From the NCBI GenBank assembly GCA_025736915.1, contig CP107049.1:310001-374000 (forward strand): a stretch of DNA of 64,000 nt, written 5' to 3'. The notes under the pieces were generated by a model. The model did not search any database and had not been told where the DNA came from. It saw nothing but the letters and a program-made list of their open reading frames with translations. A program made the position numbers and the translations under genes. This document shows, piece after piece, positions 45,155 through 55,569 of the stretch (its first letter is position 1; each line of letters opens with the position of its first letter). This DNA comes from Acinetobacter nosocomialis (GTDB taxonomy: Bacteria > Pseudomonadota > Gammaproteobacteria > Pseudomonadales > Moraxellaceae).

Positions 45155-45610
45155 ATGAGTTCGACCATTTTGGTAATTCATGGACCGAATTTGAATTTGC
45201 TGGGAAAACGCGAACCAGAAGTATATGGTCATCTTACCCTAGACAATATCAACCAACAACTTATTGCTCAAGCTAAACAAGCCTCTATTACACTAGATAC
45301 TTTTCAAAGCAACTGGGAAGGTGCCATTGTTGACCGTATTCATCAGGCACAAACAGAAGGCGTAAAACTTATTATTATTAACCCTGCTGCTCTTACCCAT
45401 ACTTCAGTTGCTTTACGTGATGCCCTACTTGGCGTTGCCATTCCGTTTATTGAAGTACATTTATCAAATGTTCACGCACGTGAAGCGTTTAGACACCACT
45501 CTTATTTATCAGACAAAGCAATTGGCGTGATTTGTGGTTTAGGTGCAAAAGGTTATAGCTTTGCACTCGATTACGCTATTGAAAAAATTCAACCATCTAA
45601 CCCAAACTAG
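45155..45610 (+). CDS. aroQ: Type II 3-dehydroquinate dehydratase
   Basis: Third step of the shikimate pathway: it dehydrates 3-dehydroquinate to 3-dehydroshikimate. The 151-residue protein has [19 protein letters not shown] near the N-terminus, [16 protein letters not shown] and [18 protein letters not shown] with the catalytic histidine. AGCTGGAGCAATCTGA precedes the ATG (GGAG about 10 bases upstream). It heads aroQ-accB-accC, a common bacterial order. Confidence 0.96.
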   Translation: MSSTILVIHGPNLNLLGKREPEVYGHLTLDNINQQLIAQAKQASITLDTFQSNWEGAIVDRIHQAQTEGVKLIIINPAALTHTSVALRDALLGVAIPFIEVHLSNVHAREAFRHHSYLSDKAIGVICGLGAKGYSFALDYAIEKIQPSNPN

Positions 45611-45627
45611 TTCAGGAATAGTCGCCC

Positions 45628-46047
45628 ATGGATATCCGCAAAATTAAAAAACTCATCGATTTAATGATTGAGTCTGACTTGCAAGCGATTGAAGTTAAAG
45701 AAGGTGATCAATCGATCGCTTTAACTCGTCGCAATCCTGTCGTTGCTGCGGCTGGTGTAGCACTTCCAGCAGCTCCTGTTGCTGAAGCACCTGCTGCAAA
45801 AACTCCACGTGGAGCAGTTGAAACTTCTCCTATGGTTGGTGTGTTCTATGCTGCTCCAAGCCCAGGCGAAGCACCATTTGTTAAAGTAGGTCAAACTGTA
45901 TCTGCTGGTGAGACTTTGGGTATTATCGAAGCAATGAAAATCATGAACCCTATTGAAGCAACTCAAAGCGGCGTGATTGAAGAAATTTTAGTGAAAAACG
46001 GTGATGTGATCCAATTCGGTCAACCTTTATTCCGTTATCGCGCGTAA
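45628..46047 (+). CDS. accB: Biotin carboxyl carrier protein of acetyl-CoA carboxylase
   Basis: A 139-residue BCCP carrying biotin for fatty-acid synthesis. The biotinylation site is the lysine of [11 protein letters not shown] near residue 105. An Ala/Pro-rich linker ([17 protein letters not shown]) separates it from the N-terminal helical segment. It lies 17 bases after aroQ and 16 before accC. Confidence 0.97.
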   Translation: MDIRKIKKLIDLMIESDLQAIEVKEGDQSIALTRRNPVVAAAGVALPAAPVAEAPAAKTPRGAVETSPMVGVFYAAPSPGEAPFVKVGQTVSAGETLGIIEAMKIMNPIEATQSGVIEEILVKNGDVIQFGQPLFRYRA

Positions 46048-46063
46048 TACCTCGGGGACAACT

Positions 46064-47434
46064 ATGTTGCAAAAAGTTTTAATTGCAAACCGTGGTGAAA
46101 TCGCTTTACGAATTACCCGGGCTTGCAAAACATTAGGAATCAAAACTGTCGGTATCTATTCAGATGCTGATAAAGATTTGATGCATTTACGTTTCGTTGA
46201 TGAAGCAGTATGTATTGGTCCGGGTGCAAGTAGTGACAGCTATTTAAACATCCCAGCAATTATTACTGCTGCAGAAATTACTGGTGCTGATGCAATTCAT
46301 CCAGGCTATGGCTTCCTTTCGGAAAATGCCGAGTTTGCTGAAATTGTAGAAAGCTCAGGCTTCACATTTATTGGCCCTCGCCCAGAACATATTCGTTTAA
46401 TGGGTAACAAGGTTTCTGCAATTGTTGCAATGAAAAAAGCTGGTGTACCTACAGTACCTGGTTGTGACCATGCAGTAACCATCCACAACGCTTTAGCTGA
46501 AGCTAAAGAAATCGGCTTCCCGCTTATTGTTAAAGCGGCAGCTGGTGGTGGTGGTCGTGGTATGCGTATTGTTGAACGCGTAGATACATTACTTGAGTCA
46601 GTTCAAGCAGCTCAACGTGATGCAGAAATGTGGTTCGGTGATGATACTGTATACATGGAACGCTTCTTACAAAAACCTCGCCATGTCGAAGTTCAAGTTT
46701 TAGGTGATGGTAATGGCCATGCGATTCATTTATATGATCGTGACTGTTCATTACAACGTCGTCACCAAAAAGTGTTAGAAGAAGCTCCTGCTCCAAATCT
46801 ACCAGAACAAGCACGTGCTGATATTTTAGAAGCTTGTGTTCACGCATGTCAGCTCATGCAATATCGTGGTGCGGGTACATTTGAATTCTTGTTCGAAGAC
46901 GGTGAATTCTTCTTCATCGAAATGAACACCCGTGTTCAGGTTGAACATCCTGTAACTGAAATGGTGACTGGTGTTGACATTATTGAGCAACAATTACGTA
47001 TTGCAGCAGGTTTAGGCTTAGAACTTCAACAAGAAGATATTGAAGTGCGTGGCCATGCTATTGAATGTCGTATCAATGCTGAAGATCCAACAACATTCTT
47101 ACCTTCACCAGGTAAAATTGAAAGTTTCTATGCACCAGGCGGTGCTGGTATTCGTTTAGATTCTCATATCTATCCTGGATACAGCATTCCACCTTATTAC
47201 GATTCAATGATTGCAAAATTGATCTCTCATGGTAAAGATCGTGAAACTTCGCTTGCTCGTATGCGTCAAGCGTTAGACGAAATGATTCTTACAGGAATTA
47301 AAACTAATATTCCTTTACATAAAGATCTTATCTTGCAAGACAAAAACTTCTGTGAACAAGCAATGGACATCCATTACCTTGAAAAACACTTGTTGAAAAA
47401 AGTGGAAGAAGAAAAGAAAGCTGAAACTGCATAA
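46064..47434 (+). CDS. accC: Biotin carboxylase of acetyl-CoA carboxylase
   Basis: ATP-grasp enzyme that carboxylates the biotin on AccB. The 456-residue protein begins [17 protein letters not shown], followed by [15 protein letters not shown], the glycine-rich ATP loop [14 protein letters not shown] and [13 protein letters not shown]. It forms the carboxylase complex with AccB; the carboxyltransferase subunits AccA and AccD are not in the window. A strong terminator follows. Confidence 0.97.
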   Translation: MLQKVLIANRGEIALRITRACKTLGIKTVGIYSDADKDLMHLRFVDEAVCIGPGASSDSYLNIPAIITAAEITGADAIHPGYGFLSENAEFAEIVESSGFTFIGPRPEHIRLMGNKVSAIVAMKKAGVPTVPGCDHAVTIHNALAEAKEIGFPLIVKAAAGGGGRGMRIVERVDTLLESVQAAQRDAEMWFGDDTVYMERFLQKPRHVEVQVLGDGNGHAIHLYDRDCSLQRRHQKVLEEAPAPNLPEQARADILEACVHACQLMQYRGAGTFEFLFEDGEFFFIEMNTRVQVEHPVTEMVTGVDIIEQQLRIAAGLGLELQQEDIEVRGHAIECRINAEDPTTFLPSPGKIESFYAPGGAGIRLDSHIYPGYSIPPYYDSMIAKLISHGKDRETSLARMRQALDEMILTGIKTNIPLHKDLILQDKNFCEQAMDIHYLEKHLLKKVEEEKKAETA

Positions 47435-47444
47435 TATGCATAAT

Positions 47445-47473
47445 AAAAAAGCCTCTTACATAAGAGGCTTTTT
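47445..47473 (+). terminator. Terminator after accC
   Basis: AAAAAGCCTCTTA pairs with TAAGAGGCTTTTT around two to four bases. It is bidirectional and also serves the convergent gene at 47488. Confidence 0.9.
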
Positions 47474-47487
47474 ATATCTATTTCAAA

Positions 47488-47991
47488 TTATGGCAACATG
47501 CGACGTAGTGTTGCAAAACATTGCTCACCTTTAGCAGTTGAACAGAAATTGATGGTATGGTCATTTTTCCATTGCACAAAATATTGGGAAACATCCCCAG
47601 TCTGATCTTGCTGCTGACCAGAGCAATCAACTTTATTATTATCAAATTTAATTTGCATCACTAAGGCTGATAGCTGCTCTTTAGGGTCGTCCGATGGTTG
47701 GTATTCATAAATACCATATGACCATTCTTCACCGCTTTTAATCACCACATCATTACTACTACGGAAGTTATAGTACTCTACACATTTCTTATTATTTGGA
47801 ATCTCCATTCCCCACAAGCCCATAATTTCAGGACGAGTAACAATACGTATAGCGTTAGGATTACTTGCAGTGCGAACAGGTTGTTCTGTTGGCTGTTGAG
47901 TCACTGTCTCAGCCATAGCAAAACCAGAAAAAGCCAATAATAATCCCATAATATAAATATTTTTCATAGATTTATTAATCATTAAACGCAT
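47488..47991 (-). CDS. Secreted hypothetical protein
   Basis: A 167-residue exported protein I do not recognise. A signal peptide is clear (MKNIYIMGLLLAFSGFAMA, cleavage before ETV), which suggests that the true start is ATG 47967 rather than 47991; neither has a good ribosome-binding site. Four cysteines in the mature part (KKCVEYY, VDCSGQQ, NFCSTAKGEQCFA) probably form disulfides. A Gln/Thr-rich stretch follows the signal. It converges with accC. Confidence 0.7.
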   Translation of the reverse strand: MRLMINKSMKNIYIMGLLLAFSGFAMAETVTQQPTEQPVRTASNPNAIRIVTRPEIMGLWGMEIPNNKKCVEYYNFRSSNDVVIKSGEEWSYGIYEYQPSDDPKEQLSALVMQIKFDNNKVDCSGQQQDQTGDVSQYFVQWKNDHTINFCSTAKGEQCFATLRRMLP

Positions 47992-48138
47992 GGGTTTAAG
48001 TTAGCACATTTTTTTAGAAAAACATTGTTTCATAACCATATAAAAACAATATTTTTCAACAGTAACGAACCGATACTTCTCTTCAAACAATTTTTATCTT
48101 TAACTACCTATGGCTAACAATTTTAGTAATGTTCTCAA

Positions 48139-49305
48139 TTAAGAAGCAGGTTTTTCAATTTGTTTAGGGAGCCAAAATACAAAGCACAACCCTAAAAGCA
48201 CGACTAAAGCAGCGATCATAAAAATATGTTCACCAGTAAAAATTTTCCAATAATGTCCAGCCAAAATACTTCCAGATGCCACTCCAAGCCCCCACATGGT
48301 ACTGTAGAAAGCTTGACCACGCCCTTGTTGCCCGATTGAAAAGTTTTGGAAAATAAGCCGCATTGCAATAAGGTGAAACAAGCCAAAACTAAAAGCATGT
48401 AAGCACTGTGCAAATAGCTGGCCTATAAAATAATGAGAAAAAACGGCAACCAATAACCAGCGTATACTTGTTAAAACTAAACATATGGCAACAAGACTTC
48501 GCCAAGAAAAATATTTAAAAAATGTGGCAGCAAATGCAAACATTACAATTTCAGCCATCACTCCCATTGCCCATAAAAAGCCAATTTCGGTCGTACTGTA
48601 ATTTAAAGATTTTAAAAAATTGCTATAAAAACTATAAAAAGGTGCATGTGAAAAAAGAAGAATAAATTCAATAGTGAAAAAAGCAGTAACTTCTGGACGC
48701 TTCAACACAGGCAATAAAGGCTCTAAATACTTTTGTGAAGTGGGAGCTCCCTCGGGTTCATGAATCGTAAAGGCCCAAATAAATGCAAGTGAAGCAATAA
48801 TAAGCAATAAAATAGGCAACATAGAAATTGGAATAATTTCTAAAATTGCACCTATGGTGAACACACCTACAATAAATCCCACCGATCCCCATTTTCGGAT
48901 TTTGCCATACAGCTTTGCTCTTTGGTCACCTAACCAAAATAAGGTTACCCCTTCAAACTGAGCTAAAATTGCGTTTTGAAAAAAACTAAAAATAAGCATG
49001 AGTAAAGCGACAGATTGGAAGGTATTAGGAACTATAAAGATAGCCAACCATATGCAAGCCTCCATCCAAGTTGCGAGCCGCACCAGAAGCATTCTTTTAC
49101 CAGATTTATCTGCGATCCAACCCCAGACTAAAGGCGCAAAGAAACGTGTCACAATAGCAATAGATGATAAAACACCTATCTGCTGATAATTAAATCCTTG
49201 GTCTTGAAGATATAAATTCCAGTACGGCATGAATGTGCCAACGATGGAATAGTAAAAAAAGTAGAATCCACCTAGTCTGGTTTGGATTGTAAGTGATGGG
49301 AACAA
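48139..49305 (-). CDS. MFS transporter (HcaT/MFS_1-like family)
   Basis: A 388-residue inner-membrane transporter with about twelve hydrophobic helices. The N-terminal FYFFYYSIVGTFMPYWNLYL and the loop VWGWIADKSGKR match the HcaT-type (3-phenylpropionate-like) group of the major facilitator superfamily. Substrate unknown; aromatic acids or nucleosides are possible by family. Monocistronic. Confidence 0.85.
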   Translation of the reverse strand: MFPSLTIQTRLGGFYFFYYSIVGTFMPYWNLYLQDQGFNYQQIGVLSSIAIVTRFFAPLVWGWIADKSGKRMLLVRLATWMEACIWLAIFIVPNTFQSVALLMLIFSFFQNAILAQFEGVTLFWLGDQRAKLYGKIRKWGSVGFIVGVFTIGAILEIIPISMLPILLLIIASLAFIWAFTIHEPEGAPTSQKYLEPLLPVLKRPEVTAFFTIEFILLFSHAPFYSFYSNFLKSLNYSTTEIGFLWAMGVMAEIVMFAFAATFFKYFSWRSLVAICLVLTSIRWLLVAVFSHYFIGQLFAQCLHAFSFGLFHLIAMRLIFQNFSIGQQGRGQAFYSTMWGLGVASGSILAGHYWKIFTGEHIFMIAALVVLLGLCFVFWLPKQIEKPAS

Positions 49306-49387
49306 GTGATAAACCTTTGTATTTTCAATAGGCTGAAATTCTAAATGGTTGCATAGGTATATCTACGTTTACCCTCACTTGTAGTTC

Positions 49388-49428
49388 AGCGGTCTACAAA
49401 TTTAATTTCAAACATTTTGTAGACTGCT
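49388..49428. repeat. 13-bp inverted repeat upstream of the MFS transporter
   Basis: AGCGGTCTACAAA and TTTGTAGACTGCT form 13 pairs (one G-T) around 15 bases. No T run follows on either strand, so it is not a standard terminator. It is 83 bases before the MFS start and could be an operator or the processed 3' hairpin of the upstream MBL gene. Confidence 0.45.
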
Positions 49429-49572
49429 CATTAGTTAGACAAAATAGATACTACTTACTGGCCGTCGCAATTCTATCATTTACATAAAAAACTCATAGCG
49501 TTATTCGCTACTCATAATAGAAAATATGAAAATACAAGATTTTCATTTAATAAATATTGATTAAATCTTGTC

Positions 49573-50370
49573 TTAATTTTCATAAATAAGTGTTTGTCCA
49601 TCTTCAGGGATCTGTACACGATGAATAGCATTCATTTCAATAGAAATTTGCTTTATCTCCTCCCGCTTTACTGGACAATGGTTTAAGGCTTCAAGATGAT
49701 TAGCAATCACATGTTTAGGTGAAAGCTTTATAAATTCACGTACTTCTTCTGTCGACATAAGAATTGGTTGCCCTGCATCCATTTGCGCTTGTCCTGCAGC
49801 AACTACAGCAATATCAGGCTGAAAGTTAAGCAAGGCATTTTTAACATCATTGGTCAGTACGGTATCACCACTAATATATAAAGAAGGTTCATTTGGCAAT
49901 TCTAAATAAAACCCACAACCATTCGCCATCAATTTACTAATCCAGCCATGACCATGACGCGCTGGTATGGCAACTAATCTTCCTCCCAAAAACTCGATTT
50001 CTTCCCAGTAATCAACACCACCCTGAACATTTATCCCATATTTAGATAAATACGACACATCATTTTGAAAGGAATAAACAGGAATTTGCTTTTGAACAAG
50101 AAAGTCCTCACCCTTTTGGTCTAAATGATCAGTATGTTGAAATGCTTTTATTCCAAAAGTTTGGCTATGGGTAATTAAACAATGGGTAACTTTGTTTAAT
50201 AATTCTTGGGCATTCAAAGGTAAATCGACTAAAGGATTCTTTTCAGCCTTAAAGCGGATGTATGAAAAAGCAGGAAGCGAACCTTTATCACCCAACATCG
50301 GATCAATTAAAATAAAATAAGGGCCAGTTTCAATAATAAAAGTTGCACTTCGCAAATGATGAATTTTCAT
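49573..50370 (-). CDS. MBL-fold metallo-hydrolase with split first metal motif
   Basis: A 265-residue metallo-beta-lactamase-fold protein, cytoplasmic. The canonical HxHxDH is interrupted: LITHS is followed by about nine residues (QTFGIKAFQ) before HTDHLD. Later ligands are present: PARHGHG, YISGDTV (bridging Asp) and VIANHLEAL. The frame is intact. It resembles UlaG-like hydrolases; the substrate is unknown. The intergenic region 50371-50686 (316 bases) is an AT-rich divergent promoter region, and I see no further feature in it. Confidence 0.78.
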   Translation of the reverse strand: MKIHHLRSATFIIETGPYFILIDPMLGDKGSLPAFSYIRFKAEKNPLVDLPLNAQELLNKVTHCLITHSQTFGIKAFQHTDHLDQKGEDFLVQKQIPVYSFQNDVSYLSKYGINVQGGVDYWEEIEFLGGRLVAIPARHGHGWISKLMANGCGFYLELPNEPSLYISGDTVLTNDVKNALLNFQPDIAVVAAGQAQMDAGQPILMSTEEVREFIKLSPKHVIANHLEALNHCPVKREEIKQISIEMNAIHRVQIPEDGQTLIYEN

Positions 50371-50686
50371 AGCTATATAAATTATTTAATTATATAAAAT
50401 GCAATTATAAACTATGAATTTAATAGAAATTTAATCATCTATAAATTATTTCTCATACTCCCCCAAACAAAGGCTTAAGTTTGCCCCATAACCATAAATG
50501 AATATATTTTTCGACACTAATTCAATGTAGTCAAAATAGCCTACTTCTATCTTCTAATCTATTTATTTAAAAAAGCCTTTCTTACAATTGCTTAGATATA
50601 CAAAACACCCTCATTCCTTAATTATTTTAAAATTTAAGAATAAAGTAGATATACTTCACACCAAAGTTTGTTTGATACTCCTCAAC

Positions 50687-52039
50687 ATGCCTCATACCCC
50701 TAGCTTTTGGCGTAGTCTTTTTCGTCTTGTGCATATTTATGCTGGTATTTTTATTGCCCCATTTATATTTATTGCGGCGTTTACAGGCCTTCTATATGCA
50801 ATTACTCCTCAGATAGAACAATCTATCTATAAAGATACGTTGTATGTTCAGCCTTTAAATAAAGATACCTACCCACTAAGCCAACAGGTTGAAGCAGCAA
50901 AAAAAACCATGCCCGCGTCTGCACAAATTACAGAAGTTAGGCCAGCACCAAGTTCTATACAAACAACACGAGTTATTTTTTCTGATAAAACTCATCATTT
51001 AAATAATGAAGCTGTTTTTGTAGACCCTTATACACTTTCTATAAAAGGTCAACTTACTGTATATGGAACCAGTGGTGTGCTACCGTTTCGTACCTTCTTA
51101 GATCAATTGCATAGTAATTTATTACTCGGAAAATGGGGCCGTTTTTATAGTGAACTTGCTGCAAGCTGGCTCGGCATTTTAACTCTGACTGGACTATACA
51201 GTTGGTGGAAACGTCGTCAAAACTTCAAAATCAGACAAACAAATAAAAATAATTTATTAAAGTGGCATAGTTCTATTGGCTTAACCTTATTACCACTTTT
51301 ATTGTTCATTGCGATTACGGGTCTTACATGGTCCCAATGGGCCGGTGATAATATCCGTATTGCTCGTCAATGGTTAAATTGGCAAACGCCAACATTAGCC
51401 ACAACTTTAAATAATGCGCCATTACCAAAAATGTCTCATGATGAGCATAAAGAACATCATGGCATGGTCATGGAAACTTCGGATGTAGAAATCATGCCAA
51501 CCGAATTCGACTCTGCATTAGCAATTGCTAGAGCAAATGGAATTCACTCAGCACAAATACAAATCAAACCACCAGTTGATGCAAATCAGGCTTGGACTGT
51601 TACTGAACTACAGCGCAGATGGCCGACACAAGCAGATAGTGTGGCTATTGATATACATCAACACAAAGTCATCGATAAATTAGCTTTTAAAGATTATTCA
51701 TTATTTGCAAAGCTTACACGCTGGGGAGTCGATGCTCATATTGGTGTCTTATTCGGTTGGGTCAATCAGCTTATACTGGCTTTATATGCACTTGGGCTAT
51801 GCGTCATGATTATTTATGCATATAAAGCTTGGTTTAAAACATCTAATTTAAAACTTACGACTAGCCATTTTGTTAGCCAAACTTTATTAGTATGGAAGCG
51901 TGCAAGCAACCAACAAAAAATAATCACGGCACTTACACTTATTATTTTAGGAATTAGTTTGCCCATCTTCGGTTTTAGCTTATTAATCACACTGTTTATA
52001 TTGCTAATACGAAAACAAAGCTCTCTAAAAACCAACTAA
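50687..52039 (+). CDS. PepSY-associated transmembrane protein
   Basis: A 450-residue membrane protein with PepSY domains and four or five membrane helices. The first helix is VHIYAGIFIAPFIFIAAFTGLLYA; others are near SWLGILTLTGLYSWW, LLPLLLFIAITGLTW and LILALYALGLCVMIIYA. A His/Met-rich loop (MSHDEHKEHHGMVMETSD) may bind metal. Proteins of this type often act as ferric-siderophore reductases. No Fur box was recognised upstream. Start ATG 50687 is chosen by homology; the frame opens at TTG 50588. Confidence 0.8.
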   Translation: MPHTPSFWRSLFRLVHIYAGIFIAPFIFIAAFTGLLYAITPQIEQSIYKDTLYVQPLNKDTYPLSQQVEAAKKTMPASAQITEVRPAPSSIQTTRVIFSDKTHHLNNEAVFVDPYTLSIKGQLTVYGTSGVLPFRTFLDQLHSNLLLGKWGRFYSELAASWLGILTLTGLYSWWKRRQNFKIRQTNKNNLLKWHSSIGLTLLPLLLFIAITGLTWSQWAGDNIRIARQWLNWQTPTLATTLNNAPLPKMSHDEHKEHHGMVMETSDVEIMPTEFDSALAIARANGIHSAQIQIKPPVDANQAWTVTELQRRWPTQADSVAIDIHQHKVIDKLAFKDYSLFAKLTRWGVDAHIGVLFGWVNQLILALYALGLCVMIIYAYKAWFKTSNLKLTTSHFVSQTLLVWKRASNQQKIITALTLIILGISLPIFGFSLLITLFILLIRKQSSLKTN

Positions 52040-52051
52040 AACTTATGATAA

Positions 52052-52094
52052 TTGCCAACTCACCTCCTTAATTAAGTAAATAGTGAGTTGGCAA
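52052..52094. terminator. Bidirectional hairpin between pepSY gene and fimbrial operon
   Basis: Perfect 12-bp arms TTGCCAACTCAC and GTGAGTTGGCAA around 19 bases separate two convergent genes. The T runs are weak. Confidence 0.65.
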
Positions 52095-52098
52095 ATAA

Positions 52099-53130
52099 TT
52101 AATAAGTCACTGTAACAACTATGCTATCGGAATAGTTACCAGGCGTACTTGAAATAGCGGTTCCTTGCGGAATTTTTCCATATACATTTGAAATTTGACT
52201 AGTGCCAGATCCTGTCTTTGATACTCCTCCAGAACCACCCACCGCTGTTATGCCACCTGTAGCATCCCACACTGTGCTATAAGCAGAATCTTTGTATAAC
52301 TGATAAGGAATATATTGACTGCTTCCATTGGTCATACGTCTAAATCCACCGCTTATACGATTATTGCCGTCCCCCAAATAAATGCTATAGGGTGTTCCAT
52401 TGTTGCAAGTTGCATTAATCGCACCTTGAGCCGTATAGTCACGACTAGTCGTACCAATATCACTAATATTGCCAAAATCGACATTTGATGTGGAATCTAA
52501 CTGACAGAAACTTGGTACTACATAGTTAGCTGTAATCGTCATATTACCCGAGTCCCAGCCACCGCCACTATCACCCTCACATACACTGCTCGAATTTGCT
52601 TGCATGTCCCAAAACACTTGAACGGAGCCAATATAAGTCCCTACCGGGTAGGCTGTTAAAGAGCCCGATCTTGCTGGAACTTTAATACTTACTGAGTAAC
52701 TAATAATATTATTTGGTGCCACCGTAGTAACAGGACCATACCAAAAGTTTGAAGTTTGATTTGCAGTAGAAGAACCTGCTCCACCTACAGTTGCAATAAC
52801 CGTATAAGGTAATGAAACATTACTATTTGAAGTAGTTGCTCCAGTAAATACTGTCTTCATGCACATATATCTTGATATTTGAGCAGTACTCCCAACGTTC
52901 GTACATCGAATAGTTCCAGTATAAGTAATAGTAGCATCACTATTAATATTTGCTGCTGTATAATTATAAGAACCAGTTGTGTTTCCACCAGTTACTGTAC
53001 ATGTAGCATGTGCTGAACTAAAAAATGCATAAAGTACAAATAACAGTAAACTAGCTAAAACATACTTTAAAGTAGATGAAAACTTTTTGGCTAGCATGTA
53101 GGAACTATGATTTACAATACTTATTGACAT
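52099..53130 (-). CDS. Archaic chaperone-usher tip adhesin (two spore-coat-U domains, CsuE-like)
   Basis: A 343-residue secreted pilus-tip protein. A long signal sequence is followed by two SCPU-type domains: the first begins ATCTVTGGNTTGSY and the second VVPSFCQLDSTSNVDFG. The C-terminus ends in an alternating beta strand (SDSIVVTVTY), the donor strand typical of these subunits. Its ATG lies 10 bases inside the usher gene. By analogy with Csu it would be the tip adhesin for abiotic surfaces. Last of four fimbrial genes. Confidence 0.82.
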   Translation of the reverse strand: MSISIVNHSSYMLAKKFSSTLKYVLASLLLFVLYAFFSSAHATCTVTGGNTTGSYNYTAANINSDATITYTGTIRCTNVGSTAQISRYMCMKTVFTGATTSNSNVSLPYTVIATVGGAGSSTANQTSNFWYGPVTTVAPNNIISYSVSIKVPARSGSLTAYPVGTYIGSVQVFWDMQANSSSVCEGDSGGGWDSGNMTITANYVVPSFCQLDSTSNVDFGNISDIGTTSRDYTAQGAINATCNNGTPYSIYLGDGNNRISGGFRRMTNGSSQYIPYQLYKDSAYSTVWDATGGITAVGGSGGVSKTGSGTSQISNVYGKIPQGTAISSTPGNYSDSIVVTVTY

Positions 53131-55559
53131 ACATAAGGCCCCAATTTTTTAGCACTGTATTGCTGACTTTCGTAAGTGAAATTAGCTTGACACGAACCAT
53201 GATCAAGAAGATCTATTTCAAGTTTATTTTGCTTTAATAGGTTTGGAACGAAGACCTCACCATCATAGCCCACTACGGCATCTTGTTGCCCATTAATTCG
53301 GACGCTATAACCCGGTAATAATGGGGAGTTATTTTTATCTACAACTTTGACTAATCCTGAAACAACTCGATGAGCACCAAAGTCAACTAAAGTTCCTTGG
53401 CGATAGCCCACAAGTGCTGTTCGATTGGTCGTTGTCACATCCCATTCCAGTGGTAAATAAGATGGGTCTAGATAGATATGATGAGATTGATACGGTCTTA
53501 AATTCGCAATTAAGAATCTTCCTGACTTATCCGTCTCTCCTAAATTTACTCCACCATTTATAATTTGGCTTTGCGGTCCGGCATTGGTAACAACAGCATA
53601 ACCATCTCCAATTTCATTGGCCGCAAATATACGGCCTGCTGCTGCAACTAAAGATCCTGTCGCTGAAAGTGCAACTTGGTCATTATCTCCAATTCGGTTA
53701 TAACGACCTGTTAGGTACGCAGCTCGTGCTCGATAAGAGCCATAGACTGATGCATTGTTAGCATGTGCATCTTGATCTCGTTCAACATAACCACCCCATC
53801 CAAATGAACCAATTTGCGGATCTGTAAATCCATTTATTTCTTGTCTGTAGGTAGTTTTACCGCTGTCATTAGAGAAACTTGTAATCGCATTCACTCTGGT
53901 AGATGGCGTATAGCGCAGGGCAAAGTAAATGCCATAGTCCTTATGATTTTCATAGTCTTTATAAGCTGAACTATAAAAGCCCCAGTTCTTGTTCAGACTC
54001 CCGCTTAAGTTAGCAGATAGCAACTTATAGGAGTTATCACTGTACTTGATCTGGTTATAGCCAACATAAACACCATAGCCTGTATAAAAGTTATAGTTAA
54101 TCCCTGCCCTAAATACTTCATCTGCCAGTGCACTGTAGCTCAAATAATTTTGTGGCTCAGAAGTAATCTGGTTTTCTTTTAAATATCGAATTTGAGACAC
54201 ACGGGCCAAGTCAAAATAGTTATCGAATACTTTGCGGTAACTGGTATTAAACGAAATATTCTTGCTAATACGCCCTTCTAAACCGACCAGAGCCGAATAA
54301 CCATTTTCATCCTTATACTGGCTTGCTGCAACGTCGGTATTAATCACTCCAACACCAAAAACATTCTTGGCAAAACCTGTTCCCACGTTGGAAAGACCAT
54401 CTGTTGAAGCCTCTGCACCACCGCTTAAAGTCAGTGAGTTGCTGTAGCCGTATCGAATCGCGCCCGAAGCAAAGGTGGCATCATCATAATCATTTGAGTA
54501 CAGCCCATAGTTATAGCGTGGAACCCCTATATCTACTGAAAACTCATTGATGCCTTTTGCCAGAATTTTCGATGAAAAATAGTAAGGCTTTTTGGTAATG
54601 CTTTGCTGACCTGTAGCATCGGTGGTCACCAGCGTGACTTCATTTCCAGAAATAAACGGCAGCTGTTTAACATCAAATGGACCTGAAGGAACAAGGCCTG
54701 AATAAATTTTTTGCTGGTTAACGTATAAGTCCAGTGTAGAAGGCAGCGCCGCTGAACCGGAAAACTGCGGTAATGCCGAGGTAACAATATCACCACGCTG
54801 GGTATAGGCACTCGACCACTGCAAACCGGCAAGACGTACACTACTGCCCCAGTCAGAGCTATTGGAAATAAAGTCACCTAGGGTATATATCCTGACTTTT
54901 TCAGGATCTACATATTGCCATTTACTTTCCAGTCGTATCCACTTCTCATGGCTATAACTGTTTTCATTACTACCGTTATATAAAACACCTGATGAAAAAT
55001 TACCAAGCGCGCTGTTAAAAATCCCTTCTGCCGAACCCGAGAAAATACTCTCATCATTAGTAATGGTGTGATACAGATTGTAGTTCAGGAGTGCCGCATT
55101 TAAGGGTTTCATTTTTAGCAGACTAGCACTAGTGGTCTGTTGACCCGTTAAGTCAACTGAGTAGTCCGTTAACATGTTTGACGGAACTTGTAAGTTCAGA
55201 GACTGCTCATTTTCCAGATACTTAAACTGGATTCCTTTAAGTTCACTAATACACACCCATTGGCTATCAGGGACATTCTCATCCATTTTTAGCCTTAAAA
55301 CTTTTAAGTCACGAGCGCGAACATATAACTTTTTATCTTGATTCTGACGTACCGAGATTAAGTCCGTAGAAGTATTTGAGTTAACAGAAATATTTAAAAA
55401 TAGCTGTACATATCCTTTATCAGAACTAGAACCCTGATAAGAAGAATTTGCGACTTCCGGAATGCTTGGTAAAGCGGCATTGGTGCTATCTTGCAATGAT
55501 TCAGCAAAAGCATGAACCGGCAAGTACATAACACATAAAGCACTTACGAGATATTTCAT
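53121..55559 (-). CDS. Archaic fimbrial outer-membrane usher (CsuD-like)
   Basis: An 812-residue outer-membrane usher that threads chaperone-bound subunits to the surface. It has a signal peptide (YLVSALCVMYLPVHAFA), an N-terminal periplasmic domain, a long beta-barrel (LYVNQQKIYSGLVPSGPFDV, then ISGNEVTLVTTDATGQ) and a C-terminal domain with a late cysteine pair (HGSCQANF, GPYVCQ). It lies between the chaperone gene (10 bases upstream) and the tip gene (overlap). Confidence 0.88.
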   Translation of the reverse strand: MKYLVSALCVMYLPVHAFAESLQDSTNAALPSIPEVANSSYQGSSSDKGYVQLFLNISVNSNTSTDLISVRQNQDKKLYVRARDLKVLRLKMDENVPDSQWVCISELKGIQFKYLENEQSLNLQVPSNMLTDYSVDLTGQQTTSASLLKMKPLNAALLNYNLYHTITNDESIFSGSAEGIFNSALGNFSSGVLYNGSNENSYSHEKWIRLESKWQYVDPEKVRIYTLGDFISNSSDWGSSVRLAGLQWSSAYTQRGDIVTSALPQFSGSAALPSTLDLYVNQQKIYSGLVPSGPFDVKQLPFISGNEVTLVTTDATGQQSITKKPYYFSSKILAKGINEFSVDIGVPRYNYGLYSNDYDDATFASGAIRYGYSNSLTLSGGAEASTDGLSNVGTGFAKNVFGVGVINTDVAASQYKDENGYSALVGLEGRISKNISFNTSYRKVFDNYFDLARVSQIRYLKENQITSEPQNYLSYSALADEVFRAGINYNFYTGYGVYVGYNQIKYSDNSYKLLSANLSGSLNKNWGFYSSAYKDYENHKDYGIYFALRYTPSTRVNAITSFSNDSGKTTYRQEINGFTDPQIGSFGWGGYVERDQDAHANNASVYGSYRARAAYLTGRYNRIGDNDQVALSATGSLVAAAGRIFAANEIGDGYAVVTNAGPQSQIINGGVNLGETDKSGRFLIANLRPYQSHHIYLDPSYLPLEWDVTTTNRTALVGYRQGTLVDFGAHRVVSGLVKVVDKNNSPLLPGYSVRINGQQDAVVGYDGEVFVPNLLKQNKLEIDLLDHGSCQANFTYESQQYSAKKLGPYVCQ

Positions 55560-55569
55560 ATGTGCCTCT

